Below are positions 26,081 to 37,990 of a DNA stretch of 64,000 nt, in pieces. A program made the translations under genes and the position numbers. Source of the stretch: Anaeramoeba flamelloides. Taxonomy: Eukaryota > Metamonada > Anaeramoebidae. The first letter of the stretch is position 1. Every line of letters starts with the position of its first letter. A model generated the notes under the pieces. The model made no database searches and had not been told where the DNA came from. It saw nothing but the letters and a program-made list of their open reading frames with translations. Location: positions 620,001 to 684,000 of the forward strand of contig JANTQA010000072.1 of NCBI GenBank assembly GCA_027625915.1, in the 5' to 3' direction.

Positions 26081-27260
26081 GAAAAAATTTAATTGTGTAA
26101 ACATTACTGAAAAATATTTTTTGAGAGTGCCACCACATATTGAAACTTTGAAACCAAAACACCATTTGCTAGTTTGTTTGTGAAAAGAAGACAAAGTAAA
26201 TCAAATTTGAATCTTTAATATTTCAATTTTTTTGAGCATTTTTTTTTGATTAAATAGTTGGTTTTATTAAATTTTGGTTCTAGATCTAGAAATGTGCTTA
26301 TACAAAATGAGTGAAATTAATCAAACAGTAAACCAAAAAAATAGACCCCAAAAAAGGCGTTTATTTGAAATAAAATTTTTCTTTTTTAAGATTAAACAGG
26401 AAGATCACATTTCAAAAAAAATTTGTTGAAATCTAGAATGAAAAAAAAAAAAAAAATCAATAAAAGCCTATTTTCAAGATTGATTTTCTTTATCTTCTTA
26501 ATTACTGTTAATTGAAAAATAAATCGGACAAAATTTTCATTCATCGTTCCAAAAAAAATCTTTGAAATAATCTTTGAAAATCGAATTATTTTTCAACCAT
26601 ATAACGTGTTTAACGTGGTTAGAGGATCGGGACTATCAAAATTCTGTATTCAAAGGATTTTTGAAATCATAATTTAATTTTGGAAAGATAAATGAAAATT
26701 TTGTCCGATTTATTTTTGAATTAATAGTAGGATGAATCCAAACAATTTATAAACTTGAATTTCTCGTACCATTACTATTTATTATTCTTTAACAAAATAT
26801 TTTTTTTACAAATTACTTTTGGGATTCAATTTTTAAATATTTTTATCAAGCAAAACCAAAATACAGAATACTATATCAAAAATTAAAATAAAAAAGGGTT
26901 GAATTCTCCGAATCAAAAAACAGTTACAAAAGATTCAACCCAAAATAAAAGAAAATTTTAAGAAAAAATTTAAATCAAGATTCAGAATTATTTTTACTTC
27001 TCATTTTAAAGGAAAATAAATAATTATAAAATCAAACAAATAGATCCAATAAATCTTTATTTCTAAAGAGGAATTTAATTAATATCCTATTTTATGAACT
27101 CAATCAAGAATTAGATAAATGAAATGAAAATAGAAAATGTTTCAAAATTCATTTTGGTAATACTTTAGAAATAAAAAGTAATTTGTTTCTCAAAAATTTT
27201 ACAAAAATATTTCCATGAAGAATTAAAAATAAAAACAGAGTAAAGAAGAAGTAATTTTAT
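26080..27260. repeat. dispersed repeat A, copy 2
   Basis: Homologous to 2140-3060, with the extra foldback element 26505-26728 inside. It is directly followed by repeat C, copy 2. Confidence 0.6.
26505..26728. mobile_element. foldback element, AAAATTTTCATTCA family
   Basis: The left arm reads TCGGACAAAATTTTCATTCA and the right arm is its near-complement before ATTAATAG. It is inserted within repeat A; the corresponding place in copy 1 lacks it, so it is younger than the duplication. Confidence 0.7.
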
Positions 27261-27264
27261 CAAA

Positions 27265-27950
27265 TGTTAAGGGTAGAGTCATTACGGTGAAATTTTTTAT
27301 TCTGAAATGGAAAAAAACTTTTTAGTAATTTTATTGAGGACCTAACACCAATCAAAAACCAACCAACCTATGATATATGATCGATCTCCAAAAATCAACA
27401 ACTAGAAATGAGGACATTTTTAGAAAAAAGCGCCAAAGAGCGAGACTCAATTTCCAATTAGAATAGTCGTGAATTACAATTCTGAAAACAACTATGTTAG
27501 TTTTGAAGTGTCGCTCTTTGGCGCTTTTTGAGATCTTGGTTACTTTTTTTTTCTTTTTTTTCTTTTTTCAAATGAGTTATTATAATTGAAAGACTATTAC
27601 CTAATCCTTACTTGGTCAAATTTAGAGGGGTTTAAAATAACTACAAATCAGACTAGATCGAATAAAATTGATTGCGAAATACAAGAAATCAATTTGTTTT
27701 AAATTAAAGAAATTTAACCTCTTTTGAAAAAGAAAATGAGAAAAGATGAATTTTTTTTTTAAAATTTTGATTTTTTGAAATTGAGAACTCTTTTTCTTCG
27801 TTGAATTTTTTGTCAAAGAGATCCTATGGAATTTTTTTTTTTTGTTATTTGAATTTTGTCAACCAAAAGAAGGCCTATTTCACAATACCCTTTTGGGTCT
27901 CAGGTCACCCCTTGAGTATGGTGCCTTTTCACGGTAAATGACTAGACCCT
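27265..27950. repeat. dispersed repeat C, copy 2, with strong hairpin
   Basis: Homologous to 15365-16060. Bases 27427-27445 and 27511-27529 form a GC-rich inverted repeat, AAAGCGCCAAAGAGCGA against TCGCTCTTTGGCGCTTT, with a loop of about 65 bp. The first copy has a weaker version. Confidence 0.65.
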
Positions 27951-28618
27951 TAAAGATAAGATCAAGAAATAAATGATTTTTATTAATTATTTCTTGATCA
28001 ATCTTTTCATTTTTTTGAATCCCATTTTCTAGTTGGTATATGAAAATATATAATATTAAGATATATTCCACTTCTCATATTTATTAAAATATCAATATAT
28101 TTGGTTAAAGAAATTATTTGAAGAATTCAGTTTCACATAAATTGTGGCATTCAAAATTTGAAAAATGGGCTACTTCCTTAAACATAAAACCAAATATTGA
28201 TTATTTTTAGTTTCCTTTTTATAGAACAAATTGTAACATCAATATATTCTCAATATAGTGAAAATAATTTGGCAAAAAAATATCTATTAATTAATTATTT
28301 AATTTTTTCGAAAATCGTATTTTTTAGCAACTAATCTACATTTCGAGATAAATGTAAGAAAGATATTTTTCAACTTTGAAGTCTGAATATTGATGATTCA
28401 GTCTTTAAATTTGTCTCAAATACAGATTTATTTTCTGAAATTCTCTGGGTTTTTGACTAATACTGTATATCATTTTTAATTGATAAGATGGATTTTGGTC
28501 TTATTTTACTGATTGAAATTTTAAGATGAATTTGAGCCTGAGAGTACTAAGATGATTTACATCCAACAGTAACATAATTTAATTGTAGACTTCTCTGTGA
28601 AAGACGGTAATCCCTTAA

Positions 28619-28790
28619 GAGACTAATCTCTATTAATTTTTTTTACCTAAATTTAATAGAGGTTAAGAAAATTTTTTGCCAATTGCTTAGATTTGAAAAC
28701 CCCTGTTTGTATTCAATATTAAACATATTTCTAGATAATGAATCCTTATTTAGAAAATGGTTAAAAAAAAAAATATTAGAGACTAGTACC
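28619..28790. mobile_element. MITE-3 copy, TTAA target site
   Basis: A 172-bp element with inverted ends (GAGACTAATCTCT at the left; GAGACTAGTACC at the right). It is flanked on both sides by TTAA (28615-28618 and 28791-28794). TTAA duplication is the hallmark of the piggyBac superfamily. A second copy lies at 37991-38160. Confidence 0.75.
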
Positions 28791-28994
28791 TTAATGAAAT
28801 ATTCTATTTTTTTTTGAAAATCTCTGAATAGTGAAGATTCAACCTTTAAATTGTCTCGAAATGTAGATTTGCTTCAACAATTCTTGAATTTTTTAATATA
28901 AAGATCCTTTTTAATCGATAAGATTGGCTTTTTGTACTATTTAACTAATCGAATGTGAATAGATATTTGGGACATGAAGTACATATATATTTTA

Positions 28995-29442
28995 TAGTGG
29001 CGTAAATAACCCATTACAAAAATTTATCATGTAGTTTTTTTAAGACTTGGGTATTTAAGGATAGGAAGAAACATATACAAACTTGTCTTAGATTTAAATT
29101 GAGTTTTGAGGTTAGATCTTTGATTAATGTAAAATGGTTCAAAAGTATTAAATGCTTTTGTTTCAAAAATTTCTACATATTAACAAAATTTGCTGAAATC
29201 AAACGATTTTTTTTGAAAAATTCAAAAAATTACATTTTGCTCATTTTTTTATATCAAAAAATTACAATTTAATCTTTCAATATCTTCTTTAAAATTTGAT
29301 TTAAAGAACCCTAATTTTTATTTATAGGGGTTTTCATCCTATTGGTTTGTTTCTTTTATTTCTACTGTAAGACAATATTTTTTGAATGGGTTAAATTTTT
29401 GTAATGGGCTAATGGAAAAAACACGGGTTATTTACACCACTG
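28995..29442. mobile_element. MITE-4, TA target site
   Basis: The terminal inverted repeats are about 30 bp. The left end is TAGTGGCGTAAATAACCC; the right end is the complement of CAGTGGTGTAAATAACCC. It is flanked by TA. The 450-bp body is AT-rich without a coding frame. Confidence 0.7.
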
Positions 29443-29723
29443 TACCTTAATTTGTATCATACTTTTAGTGAAGGGTAATTTATGGTCGTGCTAATTCCTG
29501 ATCAAAGATATTTTTCAACTTTGAAATCTGGAGATTGATTATTCAACCTTTAAAATTGTATGAAATGTAGATTTTTTTTCGAAATTCTTAGAGTTTTTGA
29601 TCTTATACCTGGATCTTTTTAGATTGATGAGTTAAACTTTAGGTACTAAGTTAATAATCGAATTTTTAGAGCCATTTGAAATCTGGAGCACTAATTTGAT
29701 TTAATTTCAATTAATAATTACTT

Positions 29724-30496
29724 TCATTTTAGACTTCTATGTGGTCTTAGATAAACTTTAATTAAAAATGTCGTTTTCCGAATAATGTGTTTATTATTAA
29801 TTCCAACAATGAGAACAAAAGAAGTTTGTGCTTTTTTAATGAATGAGGATCTTTTTTTTCTCATCAAATCTTTTATTATTTGAGGAGAAAGAAACAAAAA
29901 ATATCGAAAAAATTTTCTGTTTTTCTTCAAAAAAGAAAAAGTCATTCAGAATTGCTTACTTTGATGGCAACTATTTGATTTAAAATGATTCTTTGTCTTA
30001 TAATAAAGCAAATTTATGACACAGAGATAAGACAAGGCAAACGTCTAGCACTTTTATTCTCAATGCGAGAAAATAAATTTTGTTGATCTTTTGAAGATCA
30101 ACATTTGCCAAATGTTTGTGTTCTTTCCCAAGAGAACGATAAATTTGCTTTTTTATTGGGATTTTGACGATTTTTTTCAAGCGAACAACAAAATATATTT
30201 TTGAATCTTTTGTTTCCAAGAAGTGTTTTGAATCTTTTAGAAAAGGGTTTTGATTGAAGAAAAAAAAAAAAAATATTTGTTTTTTTTGGATTAATAAATG
30301 GAAATAATTACTTTGTGCTTTGCTTAAGAAAATTTCTTTGTATAAACAGAACTAAATTATAAGTTATTTGAAGTATCTTGCATGGCTTTAGTTTTTTTTC
30401 AAACGAAATTCCATTTAGTACTTTTAAATCAGAGTCTGATAATGAAGTCACTTGTGAAACCCAAAGAACAATTTTTTGTAAAATATTACGATCCAT
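29724..30496 (-). pseudogene. possible decayed multi-exon gene
   Basis: Three neighbouring minus-strand coding-like blocks lie here. The first (30496-30308, starting MDRNILQKIVLWV) ends at a plausible GTAATT donor. A T-rich 3' splice region near 30240 follows. The block after it reads well in two different frames (KANLSFSWERTQ in one, RSLGKEHKHLANVDLQ in the other), and both are interrupted. A third block (29945-29724) is Lys-rich. Splice phases do not match cleanly and a perfect palindrome, TTGATCTT/AAGATCAA, lies in the middle. No family was recognised. It could be a broken gene, or an unresolved exon structure. Confidence 0.3.
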
Positions 30497-30960
30497 CTAA
30501 TATTTTTTTAAGAGGAGGACAAAAAGGGGTTGTTTGTGAATTAAGGGATGGTTAGAAATTTTTGGGGTTTGAAAGTAAAGGGGTATTTATCTTTGTTATT
30601 AAACAAAAAAGTAAAAAATGACAAAATTACTTTCTGAAAACAATTTAATATTTTTGATCTTTTTACCTATTTTTAAAAATTGGATTTTGTAGAATGTTCT
30701 TTATTTAAAATCAGGTATCTGAAATTTAAGTCGGATATTAATTTTTACTGGGTTATCATTTTATGATTTATTCTCAAATTTTTCCTTTATTTAGGATTCT
30801 TAGGTTCCTAAATTATGAGTTACCAAAATGATAAAAACAAATAAAAGAGATCAAAAATTAGAATCTATATCTTGTGAGCTCTTTTATTTGTATATTAATA
30901 AGATCAGTGATGGGATAATTGGTTCCCATTTATTTGACAAATATTAATTAAGAAATAATA

Positions 30961-31153
30961 CATCAGTTTCAGCTTTAAGGCAAAATACTTTCAACGAAAT
31001 TTAAGGAACAAAAAAATCTCAAAAGAAGGCACAATAATTTGGATTTTTTTTTTACACATTATTTTACTGCAATTTGAATTTTGTGCTTTAATTTGAGATT
31101 TTTTGTGTCTTAAATTTCGTTGAAAGTATGTGCCTTAAAAGTGAAACTGACTG
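30961..31153. mobile_element. MITE-1 copy, diverged
   Basis: A palindrome of the MITE-1 family. The left arm is more changed (CATCAGTTTCAGCTTTAAGG) and the right arm is near consensus. Flanked by TA. Confidence 0.8.
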
Positions 31154-31399
31154 TAGTAGTCTTTTCAAAAAAAAAAAAGAAAACAACTGCTGTTGTGGTA
31201 AAGAAAATATTATTGTGAGTCGATCAAAGTTGTTAAAAAGTTAAACCTTTGATTTAAAGGTCAAATGTACCTTGTAAAAAATTTACAAATAAGATTGTTA
31301 TTTTTAATTTCACAACATTTTTCTGTGTTTCACAAGATTTAAGGGCGATCTTATTTCTAAAGCCATTAGATATTACTTTTATGATGGACAACATTTTTA

Positions 31400-31690
31400 T
31401 TTCATAAAGACAATGTTGAGATAAGCGATCTTGTTATAAATACAAAATTTTATTTTTTATGGGACTGCCCATTCTATAAAGAAAATCGAATAATTTGGAT
31501 TAAAGATTTAATTCAAATTAACAAAAATAATAAGAATAATATCTTTGATATTATTCAAAATAAAGGCTCATCATTTATTTTATCATTAGTTAATAATAAA
31601 GAAAATTATAATTCTAAATTCAAATTTCTAAAAAAAAAATTTAGAAATTAGGTCTGTAAGAGGAAATTGATTTCCTCCCTTCAAAACTAA
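31400..31690 (+). mobile_element. LINE 3' end fragment
   Basis: Translates in part as FYFLWDCPFYKENRIIWIKD, then LSLVNNKENYNSKFKFL, ending with a stem (GAGGAAATTGATTTCCTC) and an A-rich tail. This matches the last about 90 codons and tail of the LINE at 32361-34250, but from a different subfamily. Confidence 0.75.
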
Positions 31691-32360
31691 AAAAAAAAAA
31701 TAAATATAAAATTTTGGTTTTTTTGATAATTAGCTATTTTGGTACAACCCATGATATCAATTTAATTCAAAATTTACTTTTTCAAGTTTCAAAAAAAAAA
31801 AAAAATGTTCTTACTTCTCTTCCTTTCTACTTCATTTTAACTGATAATAAAATGTAGTACTAAATTAGAAATATATTTTCAGATAAATTTGGAAAGTAAA
31901 TGAACAAAGATTTTATCAAAATTGATTGTACTTTTGCCCTATATTATTCGAGAGTTTAATTTTTTGTAGTAAATAAATGATTTTCCTAAGGTAAATTTTA
32001 AAAAATGTATATTTCATTTAATATTAAGGCTTAAAAGGAGACAGACTTAAACGGATAAATATTCTTTTCTAAATTATCATTGACTTGGAATTGAGACTGA
32101 GTTGAAGAAAGAACTTTTTGAAAAACGATACAAAGTAAAAAATTAGATTTTTATTTTTTTAATTCGAAGTGAGAGTTTAATTTCCTCTGAATGTCTTTAG
32201 GTATTCCAGCATTTAAAAGAATGGAGTGAAATCATTGATTTTATTCAATTCTTTTGAATTCTGGAAATCCTAGGTGCTTTTGGATAGGTTTTTATTTTTT
32301 AAAAAATGAGGTGAAATTTTTCATTTTATTCTATTTTTTAATTTAATAAAACAAGTTTTA

Positions 32361-34250
32361 AAATTATGAAAACTTTATAAAAACAATCCAAAAAATATTT
32401 TTTAATTGAATTAATGATATTTCTCAAAAAAATATTAAATTTATTAAAAAAAGAAATTTATTATTCATTCATAAATCTGGCGATGAAGGTATTCCACTTA
32501 ATTATAGACCAATTTCAATTAATCAAACTCTCCCAAGATTTTTTCTTAAATTGTTATATGCCGGAATTCAAGATTCTTGGGACTTAGTTTCAAAAAACCA
32601 ATTTGGATTTAAAAAAAAATCAGATACAGTCAGTTTCACATTTAAGACACAAACTTTCAACGGAATTTAAGGCACAAAAAAATCTCAAATTAAAGCACAA
32701 TTTTTTAGAATTTTTTTTTTACAAATTATTTTACTAGAATTTGAATTTTGTGCCTTAATTTGAGATTTTTTTTGTGCCTTAAATTTCTTAGAAAGTTTGT
32801 GCCTTAAAAACGAAACTGACTGTACTAGAATTGCAGTTTTAAACTTATTGAATGAATATCAAAAAATAAAAAATAAATTTAAAAAAGAAAATATTTATAT
32901 TGTTACAATAGATATACAAAAATTTTTTGACTCTATCCATCATTCACTTATTTATTATTCAATTAAAAAATTTATAAAAAAATGAAATTATTGTAGAATA
33001 TCTACTTGCTTATTACTCAAAAGAAGGAATTGGTGTTTACCAAGGAGATCCATTATCTCCTTTATTATTTGGATTTATTACTCATTTTCTCTTAGAAAAA
33101 ATTAAATCACTAGCGTTACATATTCAAATTTTTGCAGATGATCTGATTTTACGGTTGAAAGTATCATTAATAGAAATAAATTTTCAATTACAAAAAATCT
33201 TTAAAATAATAAAAGATTTTGGAGTGAATCCTAATGATGATAAAACTAAAAAAACTTTAATTCCAAAAGAAATTTTATATCTTGGTATTTGGCTAGATAA
33301 AAAAACTCATTTAAAATTCAACCTTGATAAAGTTAAGGCCAATTTTAAAAAGTTAATCAATATCTTACAACAAAAAAATTTTTCTAATGGATTAAAAATT
33401 CAATTTTTTAAAGCTGTATTACATAGCCAATTATTATATGGTTTAGAAATATTTGATTTAACAAAAACAGATTTTAAAGATATTGTTACTTGGATTAATA
33501 AAAAAAAATTATAAAATTTTTATTAATCAACCCACAATCACCAAGGATTATTTATAAAACTGAAGCAAAAATTGATCCCGTAAGGATAACGATATATAAA
33601 AGAAGATTTAAGTTAATTCAAAAATTAAAAATCCTCCATTATGATGAATTAATTAATTATCTCCCTTTTAGAAAAAAAGAATCCGAAATTATAAATTGGT
33701 ACTCCAAAAATTTAAAACAATTGGAAAATGAACTAGAAAATTTTAGAATTAAAAACTTAGAAAATAGTCCAAGTTGGAAAGTTCAAGAATATCTAAAAAT
33801 AGTACAAATCAATAATACTATAAATAAGCAGCAAAGATATTTAAAATGGAAGGGCTCAACTTCAATTTTAAAACTCCGAAATTTTACAAATTACCTTAAC
33901 AGGTACTCTTATGTTATGAATAAAAACAAATCAAAACTATGTGAATTATGTAAAAAAATAAACAATTTAGATATTATTGAAGATTTAGACCATTTTCTAT
34001 GGAACTGCTCAGCCTATGAAAATAATCGCAAAATCTGGATATCTGAATTAAAAACAATTAATATATCTAATATATTAAATAATAATAATATTTCTAATAT
34101 TATTATAAAAAAGGATTCAAACTCTTTATTAGCCTTAGTGGGTAATAAACTTATTTTTGAATCTTTAATTAAATTCCTAAATAAAAATTTAGGAATTCGG
34201 GCAAATAAGAGGGGTGTATAACTCCTCCCTTAAATAATAATAAAAAAAAA
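32361..34250 (+). mobile_element. 5'-truncated non-LTR retrotransposon (LINE)
   Basis: The element is bounded by a 16-bp direct repeat, AATAAAACAAGTTTTA, at 32345-32360 and 34251-34266. It ends in an A-rich tail, which together show target-primed insertion. The coding part has reverse-transcriptase motifs in order: GIPLNYRPIS, NQFGFKKKSDT, VTIDIQKFFDSIHH, GVYQGDPLSPLLFG and FADDLI. The C-terminal region has the LINE zinc motif CELC...DHFLWNC. The endonuclease region is missing. The frame is broken by a MITE-1 insertion at 32627-32822 and by about three frameshifts, so it is inactive. A short stem (ATTTAGGAATTC, and GGAGGAGT in reverse in other copies) precedes the tail. Confidence 0.9.
32627..32822. 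mobile_element. MITE-1 copy inserted in the LINE
   Basis: A 196-bp palindrome flanked by TA (32625-32626 and 32823-32824). Leaving out the element and one TA, the reverse-transcriptase reading continues as KKKSDTRIAVLNLLNEY, so the insertion point and duplication are exact. Confidence 0.9.
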
Positions 34251-34869
34251 AATAAAACAAGTTTTATATTTTCTATAATTTAAATGAATAGAGTAAAATA
34301 TTACATTTTTCACTCAATTCCATTGAATTCTGAAAAGTAAAGTTAACCTTCATTGAGACCCCTTTTTTGATTCAAAAAACAATAAAATTTACTAGTAAAC
34401 AAAAATAAACCTCAAGAAAACCACAGTTATGTTTTTTTTTTTTTTCACTTTTTGAAATCTAAAAAAAAAATTAAGTATTTCTTTTCTTTACAAAAATTAA
34501 AAAAAAAAACATAGAAACTTTACGGTTCTCCTCTAATTTCTAATTTTTATAATCTATTTTAATTACGAATCATAATTATGATCTAAGTAGAAATTGATTT
34601 TCACCAATTCATTATCAAAAAAGAATTGATTGTTGCTAAATTAAACGAATGACAAGATCAATATCGAATCTTACTTTTTTATAATACAAAAAACATTATA
34701 TATTTTTTATTATTTTATTGAAGAAGTGCAAATTACACTCTATTTACCTATAGACTTAAGGTTTTTTTCATAAATTTAAGCATGAAATCCTAGATTTCAC
34801 GATTCTTAATTAATGAAAATAGTTTCAAACTATCACAGTTTAAAATTATTTCATTAAGATTTATTTCTT

Positions 34870-35340
34870 TTAATTATTTGTGAAAAATTAATCTATTTTT
34901 TCAAACTAAGGAAATACCCAAAAAAATGATCAATATTTTCTATAATTTCCTTCTGTTTATATTTTAAACATATATGACAAAATTTATTTGAATTTTTATT
35001 AATTACATAGTAATATATATTTACACAGATAGTAAATGATCCTAATTTTAAAATTGTTGAGATTGAGAGATAACTTAAATATTTTTGTGTTTTCAATAAA
35101 TAATTTTAAGATTTTATTGTTGTGAAATATTATTGGACACTTTCAACTTTTTGAATTCAGCAACTCGTTATATGTGTATTTGAATATTTCTTTTTTTAGT
35201 TCGATAATATCTTTTGAATTCCAATTGATTGTATTATTTTTTCTTTAATTAAATTTTATTAATTTTTCAAAATTAGTGAGAGATAAAATTCCTACTTTCT
35301 TTTTGAATTTAAATTTCTTTTTTTATTAATTGAAATTTTC
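34870..35340 (-). mobile_element. LINE fragment, antisense
   Basis: On the minus strand, this reads ILKLGSFTICVNIYYYVINK then CHICLKYKQKEIIENIDHFF, matching the zinc-motif region of the LINE at 32361-34250. Upstream (to about 35340) it continues as degraded LINE sequence. It is heavily decayed. Confidence 0.7.
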
Positions 35341-35631
35341 ATATTTTCGATTTTAAATTCTATTTTGTAAATAAGAATTGGTGTAATTCAGTTTATTTAA
35401 CATATTTCAGTGATACATCAATTAATCCAAGAATAAAAACATTATATTTTAATTAGAAAGTTTTTTTTTTATTAATTATTTAATCTAAAATTTTCAATTT
35501 TATTAATAAAATGAACAGCTTTGTAGAAATAAATGAGAATATATAACTTTAAGAAAATCAAAATCGACAAAAAATATTATAAAAAATTGTAAAAATCGAA
35601 TTAAATATCAAATTATAGAATCAATTCTATT

Positions 35632-36120
35632 TTAGTCATTTTGTCAAATACTTTATTTAAATTTTTCGAAAAAAAAAAATATGTTGGGAATTTATATCAA
35701 ACCATAATCTTAATTGAAATTTTATCTAAAATTCAATAAAATTTCCTTTTAAATTTCTCTAATCTTGATTAAAAAAAAGAAATTTTCAATTTTTGAAAAG
35801 TATTTTTTGGCAAATAAAAAATCTTTTTTTTATTTAGAATTAAAAATTAAAATAAAAAAAAGTATCAAGTATATCAGATTGTAAAAATGAGTGAAGAAAA
35901 ACTCTCAAATACCAAAAATTTACATTTTTTTTTCTTTTTTCGTTCTAAACTTGTTTAAAAGTTAATTAATATTATTCAACTTTTCTGAAATATTACAAAT
36001 AACGAATATTTCAAAGATCTCCAAAAAAAAAAGAAAATTTTACTTCAGAATTGTTAAAATAGGGATATTATTGATATTTTTCTGTAATTATTTGACAGAG
36101 AATTCATATTCTAATTTTAA
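35632..36120. repeat. dispersed repeat B, copy 2
   Basis: Homologous to 14570-15060, in the same orientation. It is somewhat more diverged after 35710. Confidence 0.6.
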
Positions 36121-37210
36121 AAAGCAAAAAATGAAGTTTAATTCATCCATTTAAAAACTTAAAAACAGCAAATTTGAAGTGTTTATTTGTTAAAGGTGTT
36201 AGCATCTTTACATGTGGAGGGGTCTAAATTAAAGTTGTATGCTATTAAAGATACAAGGCATTAGTACTCCATGTTTCAAAATGTTTCTTAAAATTTGTTT
36301 TTGTAGAATAATACAAAAACTTGATATTATCAATTAAAAATGATCCTTTTATTTAATCAAAAAAATAACAATTATACAAAAAAATATTATTTAAAGACAA
36401 ATTTAAATGTTTAATCATCAATATTCAGACTCCAAAGTTGAAAAATATCTTTCTAAATTTGTCTCGGAAAGTAGATTAGTAGCTTAAAATTCAAATTTTT
36501 ATTCAAGAATCAAATATTTAATTATAGATTATTTTGACAAATTACAGCAGAAATTTTGGTATTTTTATTGAAGTTACAACTTGTTCGATAAAAAAGGAAA
36601 CAAAACTAATCAGTATTCAGGGTTTTATCTTGATGATTATTGAGTTAATCTTTGAAATTAAAAAATTATAAAAATAGTTACTTTTGGGGAGTTCTAAATC
36701 TGAATTATTAATTACTGTAATTGTATTATTTTAGGTTTTTATTTTTTGGTTTGAGAAAAGTAATTAAAAAAAAATTTCCAAAATGTAATTTTTAATAGTG
36801 ATCTTTTGTAAAAAATCTCAATAATTTATTGTTCAAGAAATTTGAAAAGTAGATTTTTTAGAGCACTTTGAACCATGGTAGAATTATACCATTTACCCCC
36901 AATTACAACATACTTTGATTTTAGACGAATCTAATTTGACACTCATTCCTTAAATTGAAATTTAAGAGTAGCTTGAGAAATGTGATTTATCAAATTCAAA
37001 TGTGAGAACAAAATTATTTTTGGATGTTCCTGGGCAATTCAAAAGGTAAAAGGTAATTCCAGAAAAGAAAAATGAAAAGAAAGGTTTTTCCTATTTAAAA
37101 AACAAAAAGAAGCGTTTTATTTGGTGATCAATTTAAAGAGAACTTGAGGTCTAAGTGACATAACAATCCTTTGAAATGAACAAGCTGTGATCCAACAACT
37201 ATACTTGTCT
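36121..37210. other. gene-free region
   Basis: AT-rich DNA containing an inverse partial copy of the 28370-29700 repeat near 36420. No coding segment was supported. Confidence 0.5.
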
Positions 37211-37696
37211 TTAGATATTCTTTATGTTTGATTTTCCTTTTAAGTGAACAACAGTTACTTTCCAGATTTGTGTATGTGGAAAGATCTTTGTATCAAATGT
37301 ATGGATTTTGTTTGGATCTGGGTGGTACTGTTTCATAATCTGTTGAAGGCCAAATACCACCTCGTCAGGATCTTCTACAGCTCTGCAATTCCTGCGCCAA
37401 CAACCGATCGGTACTTGATGTCACAATCACAACTCCTTTTCCCCAAGACAAGTTTCAGATCTGTGTCGAGCTGGAATCCAACCTTTACTTTGGGTTGCTC
37501 TTTAAAGAAATCTAATTTTCTTCCTTTTTTGTTTGAATGGAAATAAAAGGTGTTGTTTTCAAACCCAAATGTGAAGGGCAAAATATATGGGTAACCGTCT
37601 TCGTCAGGTGGGAAGGCAATTCGTACAGACTGGCTACTCTTGATAATGTCATGGATCTTGGAAAGTTCTTTGATTTCATATCTTTTTTTTTGTCAT
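37211..37696 (-). pseudogene. NimA-like pyridoxamine 5'-phosphate oxidase family protein, frameshifted
   Basis: The minus strand encodes a protein of about 160 residues matching the flavin-binding split-barrel family to which bacterial NimA (nitroimidazole reductase) belongs. Visible blocks are KIHDIIKSSQSVRIAF, DEDGYPYILPFTFGFE, TFYFHSNKKGRKLDFF, KVKVGFQLDTDL, DIKYRSVVGAG, then VVFGLQQIMKQYHPD and IWKVTVVHLKGK. The family binds FMN, and the YPY, FHS.K.GRK and KYRSV blocks form its core. Two frame breaks are seen: one in a nine-A run just after the likely ATG (37696), and one near 37374 after GAGIAE. Each would be mended by one base, so either assembly error or a recent loss is possible. Base composition is clearly less AT-rich than the surroundings, which suggests a late gain from bacteria. 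Confidence 0.8.
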
Positions 37697-37990
37697 TTTG
37701 GTGCTTGTAATCATACCAAAATAATTTCTGGCTGAGAAGAGAGGTTTGGAGTGGTTGGTAAAATGAGTAAGCATATTTGTTGTATTCAAACTTTACAAAA
37801 ATGAGAAAAAAATGCAATTGATAAATTTACTTTTTTGCTCTTGCAAATAAAGCACTCTTTGGGAAGAGTGTGGAATTTATAACACTTTATCAAGTTCTTT
37901 CTTGGAGAAAAGAAGAATTAATTAATCAAATCAATAAGTTATTGTGAGATAAAAAAGATAGTTAATTGTGGGTTTATGGACAAGTCTTAA

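Larger units (their letters stand above)
28370..29700. repeat. internally repeated region
   Basis: A unit of roughly 180 bp, with a core like CAACTTTGAAATCTG then CTTTAAATTGTCTC, occurs three times, near 28370, 28810 and 29510. A related piece in inverse orientation lies near 36420. Two other elements are inserted between units (28619-28790 and 28995-29442). Confidence 0.55.

Noticed and set aside
37244-37546. 100-codon plus-strand frame
   Set aside because: Antisense shadow of the NimA-like gene, which has clear family motifs on the other strand.
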